Assembly: GCA_022565135.1 (NCBI GenBank)
Contig: JADFKA010000124.1
Location: 1-5,893, forward strand
DNA length: 5,893 bases
Direction of reading: 5' to 3'
Source of the DNA: Pseudomonadota bacterium
GTDB taxonomy: Bacteria > Pseudomonadota > Gammaproteobacteria > Steroidobacterales > Woeseiaceae
Made by a program: the position numbers and the translations under genes. This document shows, piece after piece, positions 1 through 4,858 of the stretch (positions are counted from its first letter, which is position 1; every line of letters starts with the position of its first letter). The notes under the pieces were generated by a model. That model searched no databases. It was not told where the DNA came from and was given only the letters and a program-made list of their open reading frames with translations.

Positions 1-893
1 TTGCTCCCGTCACCGAGCTCGATCCAGTCATCGACAAGGCGACGTGCGATCGAAATGCCGAACGGAAGCTTGGGAAAACCGGAGCGCAATTCCTTGCGCG
101 TAAACCATTGCGCGTCTTCGAGTTCACCGTCATTGAGCAGGATCTCGGTCGACGTTGCCTCGGCAATGAAACCCAGCATCAGCGAGGACGGAAACGGCCA
201 CGGTTGTGAGCTGTGGTAGGCAACACTGCCTGTGCATACGTTCGTTTCCTCGTAGACTTCACGCCGAACGGCATCCTCCAGACTCTCGCCCGGCTCGACA
301 AATCCGGCGATCGTGGAATAACGACCTTCGGGCCAGGACTTCTGACGGCCGAGCAGGCAGCGGTCCGCATTGGATACCAGCACGATAACGGCTGGATCGA
401 CACGAGGAAAAATTTCGCGACCGCAATCGACATTCATACAAATGCGCGAATTGCCGGCTGCCGCGGGCCGAGCTGATGATCCGCAAAGCCCGCAATACAC
501 CTGCGATGCGTGCCAGAGTACCAGTGCGCGAGCATGGGCGACGAGATTGGCCTCGTCGGGTGGCAGCACCGTACCGAGGTATCGCAAATCATGAAACTCG
601 CCGAGCTCCGCAAAAGGTGGGTTGGCATCGATGCCAATCGCCAGGGCGAAAGCCGGGCGGTCGCGGAACAAGCCCAGGAAAATCGGTTCATGATCGTGGA
701 TGAAGTTGTCAACCTGATGACGCTTTAGCATGACGGCAGCGAGCGGATCACCGCCAACAAGGCATTGCTCGCCCCAAACAGGTACGAAGCGGCTGTCCCC
801 GCTCTCCATCGCGCTGGCGAGCCAGTCCGGGTCTTTGCGCCGATCGCCAGATCGATCGACGAATGCACCGGCAAATACGTTGTAATTTTCCAT
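1..893 (-). CDS. nudC: NudC-type NADH pyrophosphatase / NAD-RNA decapping Nudix hydrolase, 3' end cut by window edge
   Basis: The frame starts at ATG 893 and stays open to base 1, giving 297 residues with the last few missing. The family hydrolyses NADH/NAD+ to NMN(H) plus AMP in the cytoplasm and removes NAD caps from RNA. Residues 1-125 form the N-terminal domain, opening NVFAG and RKDPDWL as in long proteobacterial NudC. A zinc ribbon follows: C134 and C137 (CGLC), then C152 and C157 (CMNVDC, spacing x4). The Nudix box runs from G197 (GFVEPGESLEDAV) to REVYEETNV at 211-219, with the usual Gly before the last hydrophobic residue replaced by N218. The NudC hallmark SQPWPFP is at 229-235, followed by SSLM. 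About 300 residues is normal for the long NudC type (E. coli 257). No Shine-Dalgarno is visible before ATG 893; the start rests on the N-terminal motif. It lies 73 bases downstream of the flhC-like gene on the same strand and may be cotranscribed with it. The family call is very secure. Confidence 0.95.
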   Translation of the reverse strand, partial: MENYNVFAGAFVDRSGDRRKDPDWLASAMESGDSRFVPVWGEQCLVGGDPLAAVMLKRHQVDNFIHDHEPIFLGLFRDRPAFALAIGIDANPPFAELGEFHDLRYLGTVLPPDEANLVAHARALVLWHASQVYCGLCGSSARPAAAGNSRICMNVDCGREIFPRVDPAVIVLVSNADRCLLGRQKSWPEGRYSTIAGFVEPGESLEDAVRREVYEETNVCTGSVAYHSSQPWPFPSSLMLGFIAEATSTEILLNDGELEDAQWFTRKELRSGFPKLPFGISIARRLVDDWIELGDGS

Positions 894-966
894 AATATTC
901 GGGGCTAGTTTACAGAAATCTATGCGGCCGGCCTGTCTGAGCAGACCGTCGCCGATCACGGATTAT

Positions 967-1560
967 TCAGGGGCTGGCAAAACTATGCGCTCCAGGCCGT
1001 CGACGCCGCCGCGATTCAATTTCGCAGGCGGGGCAGGTCTTGTGGTCGAGCGCATAGGCGTCCTGCACGTAGCGGGCGTGGCAGGCAGAGCAAACCGCGA
1101 GATAAAGCTCATCGTTATAGGAAATGCTCAACAATAAATTCCAGGCCCATTCGAAACTCAATCCTGCATTGTCGTGCAGGACCAAATAAGTCTCGTAGGC
1201 TCTACAGATGCGGTGTCCGTACTCAACATCTGGTCGCGGCCAACAAGGCGACACGTTGTTGTGCCGATCGATACGCAGGAGCAGCCCAATGCAGAACAAC
1301 GCAACGAGTGTCGTTGCCTGCAGCTGATTCTCCGGATTCTTGACGAAACGCGCGATTTGCCGCGGTGACTTGCCCCGCCGTCGCTGTACATTACTGAGTC
1401 CCGCATCGCGAAAATAGGTGCTGTAGAGTTTGCGGATGCGGTCGTCGGACAGTCCGGTGCATTCGCGTATGGTCCGGGTTCGAGCCTCGTGGTGGATCAT
1501 TCGCAGCGCCAGCTCGAATTGGCTGCGCTCAGTCGCGTAACGGTCATCGGTTAATCGCAT
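967..1560 (-). CDS. FlhC-like zinc-binding transcriptional regulator
   Basis: This 197-residue protein reads as a FlhC-family member, close in length to E. coli FlhC (192). FlhC pairs with FlhD as a D4C2 complex that binds DNA and activates flagellar and other promoters. Against E. coli FlhC recalled from memory, residues 15-46 (ELALRMI...LSDDRIRKLY) match the helical DNA-binding start (QLAMELI...LSRGRLIKLY). RRGKSP (61-66) sits where FlhC has PKGMLP, and RAYETYL (120-126) matches KAYRLYL. WAWNLL (138-143) fits the Trp-containing helix. C157, C160, C176 and C179 (CSAC...CPAC) match the four zinc cysteines. The tail RRRRR (183-187) is basic. ATG 1560 is preceded by AAAGGG at good spacing. No classical flhD lies beside it; a divergent gene has a FlhD-like region instead. 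Function as an activator is a family inference, and the target genes are unknown. Confidence 0.85.
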   Translation of the reverse strand: MRLTDDRYATERSQFELALRMIHHEARTRTIRECTGLSDDRIRKLYSTYFRDAGLSNVQRRRGKSPRQIARFVKNPENQLQATTLVALFCIGLLLRIDRHNNVSPCWPRPDVEYGHRICRAYETYLVLHDNAGLSFEWAWNLLLSISYNDELYLAVCSACHARYVQDAYALDHKTCPACEIESRRRRRPGAHSFASP

Positions 1561-1582
1561 TTACTGCCCTTTATGATAGTTA

Positions 1583-1631
1583 TAGACCATATATTGTGTT
1601 TTATAAGCATATACTATCTACCCATGGTCTA
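1583..1631. repeat. 8-bp inverted repeat, candidate operator
   Basis: TAGACCAT (1583-1590) is the exact reverse complement of ATGGTCTA (1624-1631), with 33 bases between. Nested inside and beside it, GATAGT (1575-1580) is the reverse complement of ACTATC (1613-1618). The arm centres are about 41 bases apart, close to four helical turns, as might suit a looping or multimeric regulator. The repeat spans the candidate minus-strand promoter. In AT-rich DNA short repeats arise by chance, but an 8-base arm containing GACC/GGTC is less likely to. Operator function is an inference. Confidence 0.4.
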
Positions 1632-1635
1632 ACAA

Positions 1636-1649
1636 TACTAAATATAGTA
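1636..1649. repeat. Short inverted repeat TACTA-N4-TAGTA
   Basis: TACTA (1636-1640) and TAGTA (1645-1649) are perfect 5-base inverted arms with a 4-base centre. The repeat lies just upstream of the plus-strand gene and next to the larger inverted repeat. It could be a dimeric-protein half-site pair. Short arms in AT-rich DNA make chance occurrence quite possible. Confidence 0.25.
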
Positions 1650-1689
1650 ACTCGGCATTCGTGCGAGAAATGTGCCGAAAGGGGGTCAT

Positions 1690-2358
1690 ATGGAATTTTC
1701 AGGACCGGAGCGTGCCGATCTGGCGGATGTCCAATCGCTTAACCACGCGTTTCTTGAATGTCTGCGCTCAAACCGAGCGGGTGAGACGCTACGAGTACAG
1801 CTGCCGCCGTCGTTGCGACCGGTGGTCGCCGCGCTTTCTGATCTGCAAATCCGACGCCTGGCTGCATCACCATTCCTGTTGCTATCCCTTCGCGAAGGCG
1901 ACGATGACTACTGGGATCGTTTGTTTGCACAGGGCCCGAACGGCGATCTATTCAACTCGAAACGGATAGCGAGCGATGCGACGCTCCGGATCGTGGCGGC
2001 AACGCTTGGGTTTCTATGGCAGCTTGCGCGTCGTGATCCACATGCGGCGCGACTTGTCAGCGGTGCGTCGGTTAACTGGTGTGAGCAATTGGCGGCGCGC
2101 ACATTGCTTGGACTGCTGCAACAAGCGGCTGACCGGAGCGACCTCCTCGGTCCGCGCCTTGCGGGAAGTGAGGCATTCTGGCGACGACTGCTCGGCCCCG
2201 GTCTGAGTTCGGAGCGAAACATTCGCAATGCTGCGCATTTATGCGCCCTGCAAACGGTGCTCATTGACAACTCAGCGAAACCGTACAATCGCTTGCGAGC
2301 TGCGGCATGCAGTGCTCTGGTGCCGACGCTGAGTGTTGCACACAGACGTAAACGTTGA
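1690..2358 (+). CDS. FlhD-like domain protein with long C-terminal extension (hypothetical regulator partner)
   Basis: ATG 1690 is chosen because AAAGGGGG at 1678-1685 is a strong ribosome binding site; the in-frame GTG at 1672 would bury it. The product is 222 residues with no signal peptide or membrane segment. By eye, residues 29-68 align without gaps to the E. coli FlhD core recalled from memory: LRVQLPPSL against FRLGINEEM, AALSDLQIRRLA against AALTLPQMVKLA, then a hydrophobic strand ending in R68. Residues 14-26 (VQSLNHAFLECLR) fit the first FlhD helix. FlhD is only about 116-119 residues; here roughly 150 more follow (69-222), rich in Leu, Ala and Arg, with FLWQLARRDPHAARLVSG (108-125) and NWCEQLAARTLLGLL (129-143) as helical stretches I cannot assign. 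It has about 26 Arg but only 3 Lys. Divergence from a FlhC-like gene supports a partner role. Gene reality is secure; the FlhD relation is plausible but unproven. Confidence 0.7.
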   Translation: MEFSGPERADLADVQSLNHAFLECLRSNRAGETLRVQLPPSLRPVVAALSDLQIRRLAASPFLLLSLREGDDDYWDRLFAQGPNGDLFNSKRIASDATLRIVAATLGFLWQLARRDPHAARLVSGASVNWCEQLAARTLLGLLQQAADRSDLLGPRLAGSEAFWRRLLGPGLSSERNIRNAAHLCALQTVLIDNSAKPYNRLRAAACSALVPTLSVAHRRKR

Positions 2359-2424
2359 TGAGCGACGCGATACACTACGGATCTGTGACTGTGCGTGCAG
2401 ACCGTGCGTACAATACGCGATCAT
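2359..2424 (+). promoter_or_regulatory. Short gap with possible yadG promoter
   Basis: This 66-base gap separates the FlhD-like stop from yadG. TACAAT (2409-2414) resembles a -10 box. The best upstream box, TGTGAC at 2384-2389, is poor and 19 bases away. Transcription from such a -10 would begin only a few bases before ATG 2425, giving a nearly leaderless message, which fits the absence of a Shine-Dalgarno there. Read-through from the upstream gene is equally possible. No stem-loop terminator is evident. Confidence 0.25.
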
Positions 2425-3366
2425 ATGCTGGCGCTTTCAATAAGAAACCTCACCAAAACCTACGCCAATGGCAACCAGGCGCTCAAAGGAATCGACTTTT
2501 CGGTCGATGCTGGTGACTTTTATGCACTACTGGGACCCAACGGCGCCGGCAAGACGACGGCCATAGGAATCATGAGTTCGCTCGTCAACAAGACGAGTGG
2601 TCAAGTCGAAATATTCGGCCACAATATTGACTCCGAGCTAGAGGCCGCCAAGTCCTGCATTGGGCTCGTGCCCCAGGAAATCAACCTTAACCTGTGGGAA
2701 AGCGTTCATAACGTCGTGCTGAACCAGTCCGGATATTACGGTCTTGGTCGGCGGTTGGCGCGGGTGCGTGCCGAGAAATACCTGCGCGTAATGCGGCTGT
2801 GGGATCGTCGTGCCGATCAAGCGCGCAGTCTGTCCGGTGGTATGAAACGCCGGCTGATGATCGCACGCGCGCTAGTGCATGAACCGAAACTGCTGTTTCT
2901 TGACGAGCCTACCGCAGGTGTCGACATCGAAATACGACGCTCGATGTGGGATTTTCTGCGCGAGATAAATGCGGCAGGCACGACTATCATTTTGACAACA
3001 CATTATCTGGAAGAGGCGGAATCGTTGTGCCGCCATGTTGCAATAATCGATGCTGGTTTGATCATCGAAGATGCGAAGATGAGCACGGTGCTCAGAAAAC
3101 TGCAACGAGAAGTTTTTGTACTCAGTCTCGCAGAGCCATTGAGCAAAGCACCGAAAATCGACGGATTCGAAACCACACTACGTGAGGATTGCGAGCTTGA
3201 GGTGGCCAAGGGACCCGCACACACGCTCAATGACCTGTTTGCACAATTGGACAAGAGCAATATTAAAGTTGTCAGTTTGCGAAATAAGTCGAATCGCCTC
3301 GAAGAGTTATTCATGCGTCTCGTCGAGACCACGAAGAAAGGCGTTGATGAGAGTTCGGCATCATGA
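2425..3366 (+). CDS. yadG: ABC-2 exporter ATP-binding protein, YadG family
   Basis: This 313-residue cytoplasmic ATPase should power the permease encoded by the next gene. Motifs in order: Walker A GPNGAGKTT (37-45), Q-loop Q84 in LVPQE, signature LSGGM (136-140), Walker B LLFLDE (156-161), D-loop AGVD (164-167) and switch histidine H193 in LTTHYLEEAE. Features shared with my memory of E. coli YadG include ALLGPNGAGK, SSLVNKTSG, MKRRLMIARALVHEPKLL, PTAGVDIE and the C-terminal NRLEELF. The C-terminal region (about 205-313) is the usual regulatory extension of this group. ATG 2425 is preferred because MLALSIRNLTKTY matches the family N-terminus; an in-frame GTG at 2395 would add 10 residues, and neither has a good Shine-Dalgarno. 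The stop overlaps the yadH start by 4 bases (ATGA). The transported substrate of YadGH is not established to my knowledge. Confidence 0.96.
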   Translation: MLALSIRNLTKTYANGNQALKGIDFSVDAGDFYALLGPNGAGKTTAIGIMSSLVNKTSGQVEIFGHNIDSELEAAKSCIGLVPQEINLNLWESVHNVVLNQSGYYGLGRRLARVRAEKYLRVMRLWDRRADQARSLSGGMKRRLMIARALVHEPKLLFLDEPTAGVDIEIRRSMWDFLREINAAGTTIILTTHYLEEAESLCRHVAIIDAGLIIEDAKMSTVLRKLQREVFVLSLAEPLSKAPKIDGFETTLREDCELEVAKGPAHTLNDLFAQLDKSNIKVVSLRNKSNRLEELFMRLVETTKKGVDESSAS

Positions 3367-4136
3367 ATATCAAATTGAATATCGTCGCTTTACAGACAAT
3401 CGTGCGCAAAGAAGTCGTCCGGGTCTTGCGAATATGGGTGCAGACGATCGTACCGCCTGCGATCACGATGTCCCTGTACTTCATCATCTTCGGCAACTTG
3501 ATCGGCCGACGCATTGGTACTATGGACGGTTTCGATTACATGCAATACATTGCGCCGGGTCTGATCATGATGTCGGTCATCACAACTTCCTATGGCAATG
3601 TTGTGTCATCGTTTTTCGGTGCCAAGTTCAGCCGCCATATCGAGGAGATGCTTATATCGCCTATGTCGAATGCGACAATCATTATTGGACACGTCGCGGG
3701 GGGTGTCTTGCGAGGCATGCTCGTCGGATTGCTGGTCACGATAATCGCGTTGTTCTTTACGAAGCTCGAAGTGAGCCATCCAATTATAACGATCTCGATC
3801 GTGCTGTTGTCATCGATCGTGTTCGCACTTGCGGGGTTTATCAATGCCGTGTTCGCCACTAAATTCGATGATATTGCGATTGTCCCGACATTCGTGCTGA
3901 CGCCACTTACGTATCTTGGCGGCGTATTTTATTCGATATCGATGTTGCCCGAGTTTTGGCAGAAAGTGTCGCTTGCGAACCCAATTCTGTACATGGTGAA
4001 TGCGTTTCGCTTCGGTATTCTCGGCAAATCGGATATCGATATTGGCATTGCGTACGTGATTCTGCTTGGTTTCGTCGCAATCTTGTTCGCTGCGAGTTAC
4101 CAATTAATGCATCGCGGCGTGGGCATTCGGGAGTAA
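3363..4136 (+). CDS. yadH: ABC-2 exporter inner-membrane permease, YadH family
   Basis: This 257-residue integral membrane protein has about six predicted segments by eye: roughly 26-47, 61-83, 111-132, 141-165, 171-193 and 228-248. This is the standard ABC-2 permease layout. Diagnostic stretches include RIWVQTIVPPAITM (23-36), FIIFGNLIG (40-48), PGLIMMSVIT (65-74), SSFFGAKF (82-89) and the ABC-2 signature region FDDIAIVPTFVLTPLTYLGG (168-187) followed by VFYS. These closely match my recollection of E. coli YadH, which is of the same length. It should dimerise in the inner membrane and bind two YadG subunits. The start overlaps the yadG stop, which implies translational coupling, and the next gene begins two bases after its stop. 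It is annotated in the family as a transporter of unknown substrate; I infer no specific cargo. Confidence 0.96.
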   Translation: MNIKLNIVALQTIVRKEVVRVLRIWVQTIVPPAITMSLYFIIFGNLIGRRIGTMDGFDYMQYIAPGLIMMSVITTSYGNVVSSFFGAKFSRHIEEMLISPMSNATIIIGHVAGGVLRGMLVGLLVTIIALFFTKLEVSHPIITISIVLLSSIVFALAGFINAVFATKFDDIAIVPTFVLTPLTYLGGVFYSISMLPEFWQKVSLANPILYMVNAFRFGILGKSDIDIGIAYVILLGFVAILFAASYQLMHRGVGIRE

Positions 4137-4138
4137 TC

Positions 4139-4810
4139 ATGTGTGGGCGCTTCGCGTTTTACTCGCCCAGTGAGGCAACAGCTGCTGTTTTCGGTGTAAC
4201 GAGCTCGATAGCGGTGGAACCTCGCTACAATATCGCTCCGACACAGTATATCGCGGCAATTCGCGAGGTTGAAAATGAAGGCCGCGAACTGATCATGCTG
4301 CGCTGGGGGCTGGTGCCGTTCTGGGCCAAGGATCCGGCCATTGGTAATCGTATGATCAATGCGAGAGCCGAAACCGTTGCCGAAAAACCCGCCTACCGCG
4401 CAGCCTTTCGCAGGCGACGCTGCCTTGTGCTGGCGGACGGCTTCTACGAATGGAAAAAAGAGGCGGGGGGAAAAACGCCGTATCTCATTAGCCTGGCAAG
4501 CGGGTCGCCGTTCGCGTTGGCCGGGCTGTGGGAAACCTGGAGTAGCAAGGATACCGACGAATCCATTCAAAGCGCGACACTGATCACGACGGCGGCAAAC
4601 GATTTCATGGCGACGATACACCATCGCATGCCCGTGATCCTCGAGCCTGCAACAGCGGATCGCTGGCTTGCCGGTGATGATGATCTCATCGAGTTTACGG
4701 CGAGCCACGGGCCTGCGCTCCAAGCCTGGCCGGTCGACCGACGCGTTAACAATGCACGCAACGATGGCGAAGACCTCGTTGTCGCCACCGGAGATAGTGT
4801 CGAGTCCTAG
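4139..4810 (+). CDS. yedK: SRAP-family (YedK/HMCES) abasic-site DNA-protein crosslink protein
   Basis: The 223-residue protein starts MCGRF; after methionine removal the N-terminal Cys2 is the catalytic residue that forms a thiazolidine crosslink with abasic sites in single-stranded DNA, shielding them from breakage. Other family residues are visible: RYNIAPTQ (29-36), RWGLVPFWA (55-63), NARAE with N74 (NAR motif), DGFYEW with E104 in the active-site glutamate position, and IHHRMPVIL with H161 in the catalytic histidine position. The C-terminus has the usual V-x(3)-V-N-N (735-type pocket strand) pattern near PVDRRVNNARNDG. Length is typical (E. coli YedK 222). GGGAG at 4129-4133 lies five bases before ATG 4139, inside the yadH end, so translation is probably coupled to yadH. 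A longer in-frame reading upstream overlaps yadH and would destroy the obligatory Cys2, so it is rejected. The activity is well established for the family. The symbol is by family, not proven orthology. Confidence 0.94.
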   Translation: MCGRFAFYSPSEATAAVFGVTSSIAVEPRYNIAPTQYIAAIREVENEGRELIMLRWGLVPFWAKDPAIGNRMINARAETVAEKPAYRAAFRRRRCLVLADGFYEWKKEAGGKTPYLISLASGSPFALAGLWETWSSKDTDESIQSATLITTAANDFMATIHHRMPVILEPATADRWLAGDDDLIEFTASHGPALQAWPVDRRVNNARNDGEDLVVATGDSVES

Positions 4811-4858
4811 TACTGCATCAATACTACCTTGGAGGAGCACTAGCGCGGATTTCTGGGG
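4811..4858. other. Short convergent intergenic gap without a clear terminator
   Basis: These 48 bases separate two convergent genes. ACTAGC (4839-4844) and GCTAGT (4858-4863) are 6-base inverted arms with a 13-base loop, the second arm overlapping the stop of the minus-strand gene. A weak stem could form in either transcript, but neither side has the T-run of an intrinsic terminator. Termination here may depend on Rho or on transcript collision. Confidence 0.25.

Larger units (their letters stand above)
1561..1689. promoter_or_regulatory. AT-rich divergent control region between the FlhC-like and FlhD-like genes
   Basis: Bases 1571-1650 are about 25% GC by hand count, far below the flanking coding DNA. 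The region contains three short inverted repeats and must hold the promoters of both divergent genes. For the minus-strand gene, a candidate sigma-70 promoter is TTGTTA (plus-strand 1635-1630) and TATATG (1613-1608), 16 bases apart, leaving a leader of roughly 40 bases. On the plus strand, -10-like boxes occur at 1610-1615 (TATACT) and 1643-1648 (TATAGT), but I find no good -35 for either, so an activator-dependent promoter is possible. Promoter assignments are by eye. Confidence 0.6.

Noticed and set aside
926..946. GGCCGGCC palindrome and GTCTGAGCAGAC inverted repeat between the nudC and flhC-like genes, considered as a terminator.
   Set aside because: The arms are 5 bases with a 2-base centre, and no T-run follows on either strand, so neither an intrinsic terminator nor an operator is supported.
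1672..1689. GTG start at 1672 for the FlhD-like gene, adding six residues.
   Set aside because: It would place the strong AAAGGGGG ribosome site inside the coding region; ATG 1690 has ideal spacing to it.
3182..3862. A 226-codon plus-strand reading frame across yadG and yadH.
   Set aside because: It is out of frame with two strongly conserved genes and its product shows no recognisable motif; it is a shadow frame.
3956..4138. Extended reading of the SRAP frame starting inside yadH.
   Set aside because: It lies entirely within the well-supported yadH coding region, and the SRAP family needs Cys at position 2, which only ATG 4139 provides.
4097..4840. A 247-codon minus-strand frame antisense to the SRAP gene.
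   Set aside because: The sense strand encodes a complete SRAP protein with all key residues; the antisense product has no family features.
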